From Pseudacidovorax sp. NFM-22 (lineage in GTDB: Bacteria; Pseudomonadota; Gammaproteobacteria; Burkholderiales; Burkholderiaceae_C), in contig NZ_JACBFY010000006.1 of NCBI RefSeq assembly GCF_021401245.1, positions 434,001 to 498,000 of the forward strand: a DNA stretch of 64,000 nucleotides, read 5' to 3'. A program made the translations under genes and the position numbers. This document shows, one piece after another, positions 1 to 7,810 of this stretch (its first letter is position 1; each line of letters opens with the position of its first letter). The notes below the pieces were generated by a model. It worked only from the letters and a program-made list of their open reading frames with translations, was not told where the DNA came from and did not search any database.

Positions 1-591
<591 letters not shown>

Positions 592-792
592 CGGGGAATT
601 TTATGGGTGGGCCGGCGTCGATGGTTTCGCCGCGCTGCAGCGCAAGTGGCGCCCACGATGCCGGAGGGGTTACGTCTGGCAACCAACGTCACGTTCACGG
701 GTGAACCTTTCCGGGGCTTTGGCCGTTCTATGGGTCAGGTGGACGGCAGTTTTGCGAATGGCGTCCTTCCCCAGTTTTTCCAGGAGATCGAG

Positions 793-1119
793 ATGAATGT
801 CTCTCGCACGGGCTTCTTCAAGTTGGCGGCGGCTGCCGCCGTTGCGGCGGGTGCCCTGTTTGCCGCTTCCAGTGCCAGCGCCCAGGTGAGCTGGTCGCTG
901 GGCGTGTCGGCGCCAGGCGTGGCCGTGGGCGTGGCGGCGCCGCCGCCGGCGTATTACGGCCCCCCGCCGGCCTATTACGTGGCGCCCCCGGCCCCGGTGT
1001 ACTACCGCCCGCCGCCGCCGGTTTACTACCGCCCGCCGCCGCAGGTGGTGTACGAGCCGGCACCGGTGTACTACGGCCCCGGACCGTACTACTACCGCCA
1101 CCATCACCACTGGCGTTGA
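793..1119 (+). CDS. Small secreted Pro/Tyr-rich repeat protein
   Basis: A 108-residue protein with a clear Sec signal peptide (residues 1-31, cleavage predicted after ASSASA), a short segment SWSLGVSAPGVAVGVA, then a low-complexity tail made of repeated units such as PPPAYY, PPPVYYRP and PAPVYYGP, ending in a His-rich HHHHWR. An AGGAG Shine-Dalgarno at 782-786 fixes the ATG at 793. Similar short PxPVYY proteins with a signal peptide are common in Burkholderiales and have no established role; a cell-surface or periplasmic location is inferred from the signal peptide, and the His/Tyr-rich tail could bind metal, which is speculation. It stands alone and is followed by a good terminator. Confidence 0.8.
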   Translation: MNVSRTGFFKLAAAAAVAAGALFAASSASAQVSWSLGVSAPGVAVGVAAPPPAYYGPPPAYYVAPPAPVYYRPPPPVYYRPPPQVVYEPAPVYYGPGPYYYRHHHHWR

Positions 1120-1161
1120 TGGCAGCGGATCGGCCCCAAGGGCCGATCCGTGCAGCGCCCC

Positions 1162-1196
1162 AAGCCGCCTCGCCGCTTGCCGGCAGGCGGCTTTTT
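1162..1196 (+). terminator. Intrinsic terminator after the secreted repeat protein
   Basis: A 9-bp stem (AAGCCGCCT at 1162-1170 pairing with AGGCGGCTT at 1185-1193) is followed by a five-T run at 1192-1196 on the plus strand. A second perfect 10-bp hairpin without a T-tract lies just upstream (CGGATCGGCC at 1126-1135 with GGCCGATCCG at 1141-1150). Orientation of the T-run says it ends the transcript of the 793-1119 gene. Confidence 0.75.
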
Positions 1197-1227
1197 CGTG
1201 GGCGCTCGCACGCGCCTGCACCACGTG

Positions 1228-2025
1228 CTACATCGCCCGGAACAGCGGCGCGTAGAGCCGGCTCACGGGCAAGGGCTCATCCGGGCGGCCTCGCAGCGTC
1301 AGCTGCATGCGGCCGGCTTCGTCTCGGTGGACGGCATCCACGGCATCGGCCCGCACCACCACCGCGCGGTGGATCTGCCAGAAGCGCTGCGGATCGAGCT
1401 GCGGCAGCAACTGCTTGAGCGGCGTGCGGATCAGGTGTTCGGCGTCGGCCGTCAGCACCCGCACGTACTTGTCGGCGGCCTCGAAGTACAGCACCTCGTC
1501 CACCGGCACCATGCGCACGGTCGTGCCGCCCGCATTGCTGGCCGCGATGAACTTGAGTGGCGCCGATTCCCCGCGCGGCGGCGAGGCGGCGCCCAGCAGG
1601 TCGCGCCACTGCGCCAGCGCCTGCTGCGGCAGGGCGGCGGGCGCCGCCAGCCGCGCCTGCAGGCGGGCGACGGTGCGCGCGAGCCGCTGGGGCTGCACCG
1701 GCTTCATCAGGTAGTCCAGCGCCTGCGCCTCGAAGGCGCGCGCGGCGTATTCGTCGTAGGCGGTGACGAAGACCAGTTGCGGCATCGGCGCCTCGTCCGA
1801 AGGCCAGCGTTCGGCGATCTCCTCGGCGGCGGCCAGTCCGTCCTGACCGGGCATGCGGATGTCCATGAACAGCACGTCGGGGCGCAGCCGCAGCGCCTCT
1901 CGGGCGGCGCTCAGGCCGTCGCCGGCCACGGCCGCGATCTGCAGGGCGGGCCAGGCACGGGCCAGCTCGGCCTGCAGGGACTGGGCAAGGAGCGGTTCGT
2001 CTTCGGCGATCAGGGCGGTGGGCAT
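1228..2025 (-). CDS. LytTR-family response regulator
   Basis: Response regulator of the AlgR/LytR class, 265 residues. The N-terminal receiver domain (about 1-120) shows the acidic pair in LIAEDEP, the phospho-acceptor Asp in DVLFMDIRMPG and the conserved Lys in YLMKPVQPQRL. The C-terminal LytTR DNA-binding domain (about 160-265) includes VDEVLYFEAADKYVRVLT and FWQIHRAVVVRADAV. The frame is open further upstream, but the start at 2025 puts MPTALIAEDEP at the N-terminus as in relatives and leaves 13 nt to the stop of the histidine kinase gene, its evident partner. It should respond to that kinase and regulate transcription; the target is not visible. Confidence 0.9.
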   Translation of the reverse strand: MPTALIAEDEPLLAQSLQAELARAWPALQIAAVAGDGLSAAREALRLRPDVLFMDIRMPGQDGLAAAEEIAERWPSDEAPMPQLVFVTAYDEYAARAFEAQALDYLMKPVQPQRLARTVARLQARLAAPAALPQQALAQWRDLLGAASPPRGESAPLKFIAASNAGGTTVRMVPVDEVLYFEAADKYVRVLTADAEHLIRTPLKQLLPQLDPQRFWQIHRAVVVRADAVDAVHRDEAGRMQLTLRGRPDEPLPVSRLYAPLFRAM

Positions 2026-2038
2026 CGGCAGGGCGTTG

Positions 2039-3205
2039 TCAGGCGGAAGCGGGCAGGGGCAGGGTGACGGTGGCGCGGGTGCCGCCGCCGGGCGGCGCGG
2101 CCAGCGTGAGCGTGCCGCGCTCGCCATGCAGGGTGCGCAGGCGCTCGCGCACCTGCGTGAGGCCGAAGCCGCCCGTGGATGCCGCGCCGTCGTCCGACGG
2201 CTGCGGGCCTGCGCCTTCGCCAGGCCGGCCATCCGGTGCCGTGGCCAGGCCCGCGCCAGTGTCGATGACGTCGATGACGAGGTCACCGTCCTCGCGCCGG
2301 GCCAGCACGCGGATCTCGCCGCCTTCGACCTGGGGCTCCAGCCCGTGGCGAATGGCGTTCTCGACCAGCGGCTGCAGCAGCAGCGGGGGCACCGGCACCT
2401 CGCGCAGCTCGGGCGGCAACTCGAGCGTGCAGCGCAGGCGCGGCCCCATGCGCACGGCCATCAGCGCCAGGTAGTCGGCCAGGCGGTCGAATTCCTGCGA
2501 CAGCGGATGCAGCGTGCTGCGCGAGCCGCCCAGCGTGGCGCGCAAATAATCGTTCAGGCGGTCCAGCATGGCGACGGCGCGCTCGGGGTCGGTGACGATC
2601 AGCACGCGCAGGTTGGCCAGCGTGTTGAAGAGCATGTGCGGCTCCAGCTGGGTCTCCAGCAGCTTGAGCCGCGCCTCGCTGGCATCGCGGGCCGCCGCGG
2701 CAATCTCGGCGGCCATGGCGGCCGACTTGCCCTTGACGTGGAAGTAGAAGGAGCCGATGGCGCCGGCCGCCACCGTGATGTACAGGCCGATGATGTTCTT
2801 GTTGGCCGGGCCGGCGTCGCTGTCGCCGGGCCCGATCAGCCAGTAGGCCACCTCGTCGCCCACGTAGAAGCCCACCAGGATGCCGCTCACGGTGAGGACC
2901 ATGCCGCGCCAGCCCTTGGGCCAGCCGCGGCCGCCCTCGGGGTTGCCATGGCAGTGGCGTGGGTCGACCAGGTAGCGGCCTGCCTCCATCGTGGCCCAGC
3001 AGAGCGTGCCGATGCAGACCGAATAGACGAGCTGGATCAGGTAGCTGCGCGTGGGCCACATCAGCGTGGTGAACACCGTCACCACGCAGCACAGGGCCAG
3101 CACATGCAGGTAGTGGCGCAGGAGGCTGCGCAGCAGGACGGTCATCGGCGAAGCGCCGTGGCCCGGCGGCCGGCCTCCAGGTGCTGCATCCGCGGGCTCG
3201 CTCAT
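2039..3205 (-). CDS. LytS/YehU-type membrane sensor histidine kinase
   Basis: Sensor kinase of the LytS/YpdA-like (HPK8) family, 388 residues. Four hydrophobic segments in the first 170 residues form the membrane part, then a short coiled coil leads to the His_kinase domain with the phospho-accepting His in LEPHMLFNTLANL, and a HATPase domain with the N box in PLVENAIRHGL, a DTGAG motif and a GFGLTQVRERL G box. The chosen ATG at 3205 overlaps the stop of the upstream sterol-desaturase gene in an ATGA, which argues for translational coupling; a later ATG at 3145 is the alternative. It forms a two-component pair with the LytTR regulator downstream. Signal unknown. Confidence 0.88.
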   Translation of the reverse strand: MSEPADAAPGGRPPGHGASPMTVLLRSLLRHYLHVLALCCVVTVFTTLMWPTRSYLIQLVYSVCIGTLCWATMEAGRYLVDPRHCHGNPEGGRGWPKGWRGMVLTVSGILVGFYVGDEVAYWLIGPGDSDAGPANKNIIGLYITVAAGAIGSFYFHVKGKSAAMAAEIAAAARDASEARLKLLETQLEPHMLFNTLANLRVLIVTDPERAVAMLDRLNDYLRATLGGSRSTLHPLSQEFDRLADYLALMAVRMGPRLRCTLELPPELREVPVPPLLLQPLVENAIRHGLEPQVEGGEIRVLARREDGDLVIDVIDTGAGLATAPDGRPGEGAGPQPSDDGAASTGGFGLTQVRERLRTLHGERGTLTLAAPPGGGTRATVTLPLPASA

Positions 3206-4176
3206 GGCGCCGGCAGTGGTGGCACGATCGCGACGTCCGTCGCCGGGCCGTGCGGGGCGGGGGCCGTGGGCACGGCCGGCGCGGCCAGCCTGGCATGGCG
3301 ACGCAGCTCTTCCGTCGTTTCGCCTCCACCCGGGCGCCAGCCCGGCGGGCGCCACAGGTAGCCCAGTGCCTCGTCCACCGTCTTCGCGCCGCGAAGGTCG
3401 CGCCACAGCGCGCGCCAGCCGTCGAACTCGATGGCCAGCAGGTTGTACGAGGTCTGTGGCTTGACCAGGCCGTAGCGCGGCTTCACGTCCTCGCGCTCGG
3501 CGATGTAGGTGCCGAACAGGCGGTCGAACACGATCAGCACGCCGCCGTAGTTGCCGTCCAGGTATTCGAGGTTCGACGCATGGTGCACGCGGTGCGCCGA
3601 AGGCGTGTTCAGCACCCATTCCAGCGGGCCCAGGCGCGGGATCCAGGTGGCATGGATCCAGAACTGGTAGAGCAGGTTGAGCGTGAACATCAGCAGGATC
3701 AGCCGCGGCGGCGCGCCCAGCAGCGGCGCCAGCAGGAAGAAGGCCAGGACGCCGGTGAGCTTGCCCGTCCAGCCGAAGCGGTAGGCCGCCGACAGGTTGA
3801 GGTCGTTGGGCGAATGGTGGATGGAATGCGTGCACCAGAACCAGCGCACCCGATGCGCCGCGCGGTGGTACCAGTAATAGCAGAACTCCTGCAGCAGGAA
3901 GGCCGCCACCCAGCCCGTCCAGTGGTCCAGCGGCAGGGTGAACAGCCGGTGCGCATGGAGCCAGTCCATCCAGCCCACCCAGAAGGCCAGCGGCAGCAGC
4001 CAGCGCAGGGGGTATTCGCGCACCAGGAAGTCGACCACCGACAGGCCGGCGGACTTCCAGTCGTAGGCCGGCCCCAGGCCGCGAGCATGACGCCAGGACA
4101 GCACTGCGGCCTCCAGCAGCGAGGCCACCAGCACCGTCACGACGGCGAACTTGAGGATGAGCAGAAGAACCGGCAT
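3202..4176 (-). CDS. Sterol desaturase / fatty acid hydroxylase family membrane protein
   Basis: Integral membrane di-iron oxygenase of the fatty acid hydroxylase superfamily, 324 residues. The N-terminal two thirds contain several membrane segments; the histidine clusters that ligate the metal are visible: YHRAAH, HSIHH and HRVHH, in the expected order and spacing. The C-terminal 60 residues are Ala/Pro-rich and probably disordered. Such proteins hydroxylate or desaturate lipids; the substrate cannot be told from sequence. It is the first gene of a run with the LytS-like kinase (ATGA overlap) and LytTR regulator, so the sensor may monitor the membrane property this enzyme changes (inference). 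Confidence 0.87.
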   Translation of the reverse strand: MPVLLLILKFAVVTVLVASLLEAAVLSWRHARGLGPAYDWKSAGLSVVDFLVREYPLRWLLPLAFWVGWMDWLHAHRLFTLPLDHWTGWVAAFLLQEFCYYWYHRAAHRVRWFWCTHSIHHSPNDLNLSAAYRFGWTGKLTGVLAFFLLAPLLGAPPRLILLMFTLNLLYQFWIHATWIPRLGPLEWVLNTPSAHRVHHASNLEYLDGNYGGVLIVFDRLFGTYIAEREDVKPRYGLVKPQTSYNLLAIEFDGWRALWRDLRGAKTVDEALGYLWRPPGWRPGGGETTEELRRHARLAAPAVPTAPAPHGPATDVAIVPPLPAP

Positions 4177-4218
4177 GGCGGCGCGCTCCGGGCTGGGATC
4201 AGGGGGGCGGCCCGACTG

Positions 4219-4893
4219 TCAGGCCATCAGCTCGTACGGGCCGCCGCGCTGCAGGGCGCGCTGGTAGGCCGGCCGGGCATGGATGCGGTCGAGCCAGGCG
4301 AGCAGCCGGGGCCGGCTGCCATCCAGGCCGCCGCGGGCGCGGGCCGCCTCGACCGGGAAGCTCATCTGGATGTCGGCCACGCTGAAGTACGGGCCGGCGA
4401 ACCAGTCGCGCTGGGCCAGTTCGGACTCCATGAAGTCCAGGTGCTGGCGCAACTGCGGCTGCACGAAGCTGGCCAGGGCCTTGTCGGCGATGCCGCGGGC
4501 GATGGGCTTGACGAAGAAGGGCATCTTCGCGCCCTTGATGCGGTTGAACACCAGCGTGAGCAGCAGTGGCGGCATGGCCGAACCCTCGCCGTAGTGCAGC
4601 CAGTAGCGGCAGCGCAGGGCCTCGGGGCTGCCGGGCTCGGGCAGCAGGGCGGCGGCCGGGTAGCGCTCGGCCAGCGTCTCCAGGATCGCGCCGGATTCGG
4701 CCAGCACGCTGCCGTCATCGAGCGTGACGACCGGCGCCTTGCCCAGGGGGTGCACCCGCTTGAGCTCGGGCGGCGCCAGGCCGCTGGCGGGGTCGCGCTT
4801 GTACTGCACGATCTCGTAGGGGAGCTGGAGTTCTTCCAGCAGCCACAGCACGCGCTGCGAACGGGAATTTTCGAGGTGGTGGACGGTGATCAT
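4219..4893 (-). CDS. Glutathione S-transferase family protein
   Basis: Cytosolic GST-fold protein of 224 residues. The thioredoxin-like N-terminal domain (1-80) has HHLENSRSQRVLWLLEEL, where Ser in NSRSQR sits at the usual catalytic position, and the cis-Pro/glutathione-binding stretch GKAPVVTLDDG followed by LAESGAILE. The all-helical C-terminal domain has FSVADIQMSFPVE, a variant of the N-capping motif. It most resembles bacterial YfcG/URE2-like and fungal-type GSTs. Substrate unknown. The ATG at 4893 is the only sensible start given the N-terminal fold. It is separate from the 2TM gene upstream by 41 nt and could be cotranscribed. Confidence 0.87.
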   Translation of the reverse strand: MITVHHLENSRSQRVLWLLEELQLPYEIVQYKRDPASGLAPPELKRVHPLGKAPVVTLDDGSVLAESGAILETLAERYPAAALLPEPGSPEALRCRYWLHYGEGSAMPPLLLTLVFNRIKGAKMPFFVKPIARGIADKALASFVQPQLRQHLDFMESELAQRDWFAGPYFSVADIQMSFPVEAARARGGLDGSRPRLLAWLDRIHARPAYQRALQRGGPYELMA

Positions 4894-4934
4894 GGGGCGC
4901 GATGTTGCCTCAGAAAGCATGCGGGGATGGGGCG

Positions 4935-5219
4935 TCAGCGGCCGGTGCGGGCCAGCCGCTCCCGCTCGCGTTGCACCATGTGTGCCATCATCGGATTGCC
5001 GGGCGCGAAGACCCACACGCCCAGGCCGTGGAAGAACAGGCCCAGGCCCCAGCCCAGCAGCGGAAAGACCGCCCAGTGCCGGCCCTGCGCCAGCGACAGC
5101 ACGATCAGTCCGAGGTTGACGAGCGCATAGACGGCGGCGTGGGCGAACCAGCCCAGCTTGGCCCGGGCACGGCGATGCGCCAGGGCATCGAGGGAGGCGG
5201 AAGACGGTTCGGGGCGCAT
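4935..5219 (-). CDS. 2TM-domain small membrane protein
   Basis: A 94-residue protein with two predicted transmembrane helices (AHAAVYALVNLGLIVLSLA, and VFPLLGWGLGLFFHGLGVWVF) separated by a short loop, a charged N-terminus and the conserved ending FAPGNPMMAHMVQRERER. This matches the 2TM domain (Pfam PF13239), found alone or fused to LytTR/histidine kinase proteins. Function unknown. It lies downstream of the membrane protein gene at 5251-5787 on the same strand, 31 nt apart. Confidence 0.8.
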   Translation of the reverse strand: MRPEPSSASLDALAHRRARAKLGWFAHAAVYALVNLGLIVLSLAQGRHWAVFPLLGWGLGLFFHGLGVWVFAPGNPMMAHMVQRERERLARTGR

Positions 5220-5250
5220 GACGGGTCCGCTTCAATCGTGGGGACGCCGA

Positions 5251-5787
5251 TCAGGCCAGCGATGCCGTGCGGTCGGCGCTGATCGCCAGGCGCCACAGGC
5301 GCAGGGCGCCGCCCGCGAAGATGCCGCTGAACAGGCCGTACAGGGCACTGATGCCCAGGGCGAAGCCGCTGTCCTGCGCAAGGCCGGGGTGGAGGACCAG
5401 CGTCACGCCGACGACGTACTTGGTCAGGAAGATGCCCAGCATCCGCACCAGCGGCCAGGGGCTGCCGGGCAGCAGGAACTCGCGCAGCTCGGGGTCGTAC
5501 TGGGTGCGCGGCGACAGCGGCCGGGCCTGCATCCAGAGGCCGCTGGCGGCGGCAGCGATCACCCAGGCCACCAGGGCCAGCAGGCCGGCCTGCGAATGGC
5601 CGAAGGCCGAGGCCACGCCATAGAGCGCGAAGCCGACCAGGGCCAGCGGCAGCACGGTGACGCCGGCCAGGCTGACCTCGCGCGTCACCAGCTGGCGCGC
5701 GCCGCGCCAAGCCAGTAGCGCGAAGACGGCGAACACCCAGGTGGGGGTGTGCGCGACGATCTGGAAGAGCATGGAATCGGTGAGCAT
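5251..5787 (-). CDS. Integral membrane protein, DUF6622-like
   Basis: A 178-residue protein with about five hydrophobic segments and little else. The start at 5787 is fixed by an AAGGAG Shine-Dalgarno about 6 nt upstream. The N-terminus LFQIVAHTPTWVFAVFALL resembles the DUF6622 family common in Burkholderiales; I am fairly, not fully, sure of that family name. No catalytic motif is visible. It is the first gene of a minus-strand group and is divergent from the mdtABC efflux operon across a 310-bp region. Confidence 0.7.
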   Translation of the reverse strand: MLTDSMLFQIVAHTPTWVFAVFALLAWRGARQLVTREVSLAGVTVLPLALVGFALYGVASAFGHSQAGLLALVAWVIAAAASGLWMQARPLSPRTQYDPELREFLLPGSPWPLVRMLGIFLTKYVVGVTLVLHPGLAQDSGFALGISALYGLFSGIFAGGALRLWRLAISADRTASLA

Positions 5788-6006
5788 GGAAACTCCTTGA
5801 GTGAGGTCAGGTGGGTGAGGGCCGCCGGCAGGCAGGCTGCGATGGAGTGGACTGTGCCGGCGGCCCGGGCCCGCCGCCACCGGCCTGCGATGAACGGCGC
5901 CAGCGCGGCGCGAAACGGCCGGATGGCGGCGCCAACGGCAGCCGGCTGCGCCGCACACCGCCCCACCTGAAGTCGCCCGACGGGTCGCCCACCGACAGCC
6001 GCGAGG

Positions 6007-6049
6007 CTTTACCGCCGCTTTACGGTCGCTCCCACATCGCAGCTACGAT
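6007..6049 (+). promoter_or_regulatory. Candidate response-regulator box and -10 element upstream of mdtA
   Basis: In the 310-bp gene-free region 5788-6097 the only clear signal is a direct repeat CTTTAC at 6007-6012 and again at 6018-6023, exactly 11 bp apart, the spacing used by tandem OmpR/PhoB-family dimers. A -10-like TACGAT lies at 6044-6049 without a good -35, so the repeat would sit over the -35 position, as at activator-dependent promoters. The transcript would start about 40 nt before the mdtA start codon. Regulator identity is unknown; the OmpR-family regulator at 39583-40242 is a candidate by class only. Confidence 0.45.
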
Positions 6050-6097
6050 TTCCCGCTCTACTCGCGGCACGCCCAGCCGCACGCTTGTCACGCATCC

Positions 6098-7810
6098 ATG
6101 GACCCTCGCCACACTCCCCCTTCCGAGACTTCGAACGCCGCAGAGCCGGTGGTGCCGCCCGCGCGGCCTCCGGGGCGGCGCAGCCGCTGGCTGGGTGGCG
6201 CGGCGGTGCTCGTGCTGGTGGCCGGCCTGGTGGGACTGGGCTGGTACCTGGTGCACCGCCCGGCGGCCGAAGGCAGCGCCGGCTTCGGTGGGCCGCCGGG
6301 CCGCGGTGGTCCTGGAGGCCCAGGGGGGCCGGGCGGTCCGGGAGGGCCAGGTGGCGCGGGCGGCGGCTTCGGCAGCGTCACCGTGGGCCATGCCGTGGTG
6401 CGCAGCATGCAGTTGCCGATCACGCTCGACGCGCTCGGCACGGTCACGCCGCTGGCGACCGTCACGCTCAAGCCGCAGGTCGGAGGCGTGCTCACCGAGG
6501 TGCTGTTCACCGAGGGCCAGACGGTGCGCAAGGGCCAGCTGCTGGCCCGCATCGATCCGCGCCCCTACCAGCAGGCGCTGGACCAGGCGCGCGGAACGCG
6601 GCTGCGCGACGAGGCGCAACTGGCCGCTGCCCGCGTCACGCTGGAGCGCTACCGCACGCTGCTCTCGCAGGACTCCATCGCCCGCCAGGACGTGGACACC
6701 CAGGCCGCCCTGGTGCGCCAGCTCGAAGGCACGGTGGTCAGCGACAAGGCCGCCGAGGCCAGTGCGCAGCTCAACCTCGACTTCACCCGCATCACTGCCC
6801 CGGTGACGGGCCGCATCGGCCTGCGTGCCGTCGACCCGGGCAACTACGTGGCGGCCAATGCGACCACGGGCGTCGCCGTCATCACGCAGATGAACCCGAT
6901 CGACGTGCAGTTCTCGGTGCCGCAGGACCGCGTGCCCGAGATCCAGGCGCAGCAGGCCACCGGCGCCAGGCTGCAGGCCACGGCGCTGGACCGTACCCGC
7001 AGCGACGTGCTGGACCAGGGCCTGTTCTCCACGCTCGACAACGTGGTGGACGTCGGCACGGGCACCGTCAAGGCCAAGGCCCGCTTCGACAACACGCAGG
7101 CCAGGCTCTTCCCCAGCCAGTTCGTGAACCTGCGGCTCACGCTGCGCACGGTCGACGCGCTGGTGGTGCCGGTGACGGCAGTGCGCACCGGCCCCAACGG
7201 CCCCTATGTCTACGTGATCCGCGACGACCGGACGGTGGAGGTGCGCGCCATCAAGCGGGGCGAATCCACGCCGGACGTGATCGCCATCACCTCGGGCGTG
7301 CAGGCGGGCGAGAAGGTGGTGACCGAGGGCGGCGATCGGCTCAACGAGGGCTCGCGGGTGCAGCTGCAGGGTGAGCGGCCGACCGCCGGCCCGCGCCAGG
7401 GCAGCCAGCGTCGCCGCGGCGCCGAGGGCGTGGGCGGCCCGGCTGGCGCAGCATCGGCACCGCAGGGCGCTGCTTCCGCTCCCGCGGGTGGCGCCCCTGT
7501 ACCGGCGACGGCTCCTTCCGTGCCAGGTGCCGCCGCGCCCGCGCGTGCGCCCGGTGCCAATGCTGGTGGGCCAACTTCGGCATCCGGCAGCGCCGCCCCG
7601 TCGCCCGCAGCCGCGGCGCCCACCCTGCCCACGCCCGAGCAGCGCCAGCGCATGCTCGATGCGGCCAGCGACAACCCCGAACGCCTGGCCCGCATCAAGG
7701 CCCTGCTCGACGGACTGGACAAGGGCGACCCCGAGGCCATCGAGCGCTGGCAGCGCCTGCAGCAGCGCCGCCGCGAAGGCGGTGGCGGTGGCGGCGGTGA
7801 AGGCCGATGA
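6098..7810 (+). CDS. mdtA: RND efflux periplasmic adaptor subunit (MdtA-like)
   Basis: Membrane fusion protein linking the inner-membrane RND pumps to the outer-membrane factor. 570 residues, against about 415 for E. coli MdtA. After a basic N-terminus and one membrane anchor (about 31-52) comes a Gly/Pro-rich linker (61-92), then the lipoyl/hairpin/beta-barrel core: LKPQVGGVLTEVLFTEGQTV, the hairpin with DSIARQDVDTQ, the return strand ITAPVTGRIGLRAVDPGNYV, and MNPIDVQFSVPQ, all MdtA-like. From about residue 427 on there is a long Ala/Pro-rich tail ending in a charged helical segment (about 514-563) and polyglycine. The start at 6098 has no clear Shine-Dalgarno. Its stop overlaps mdtB in an ATGA. 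Confidence 0.92.
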   Translation: MDPRHTPPSETSNAAEPVVPPARPPGRRSRWLGGAAVLVLVAGLVGLGWYLVHRPAAEGSAGFGGPPGRGGPGGPGGPGGPGGPGGAGGGFGSVTVGHAVVRSMQLPITLDALGTVTPLATVTLKPQVGGVLTEVLFTEGQTVRKGQLLARIDPRPYQQALDQARGTRLRDEAQLAAARVTLERYRTLLSQDSIARQDVDTQAALVRQLEGTVVSDKAAEASAQLNLDFTRITAPVTGRIGLRAVDPGNYVAANATTGVAVITQMNPIDVQFSVPQDRVPEIQAQQATGARLQATALDRTRSDVLDQGLFSTLDNVVDVGTGTVKAKARFDNTQARLFPSQFVNLRLTLRTVDALVVPVTAVRTGPNGPYVYVIRDDRTVEVRAIKRGESTPDVIAITSGVQAGEKVVTEGGDRLNEGSRVQLQGERPTAGPRQGSQRRRGAEGVGGPAGAASAPQGAASAPAGGAPVPATAPSVPGAAAPARAPGANAGGPTSASGSAAPSPAAAAPTLPTPEQRQRMLDAASDNPERLARIKALLDGLDKGDPEAIERWQRLQQRRREGGGGGGGEGR

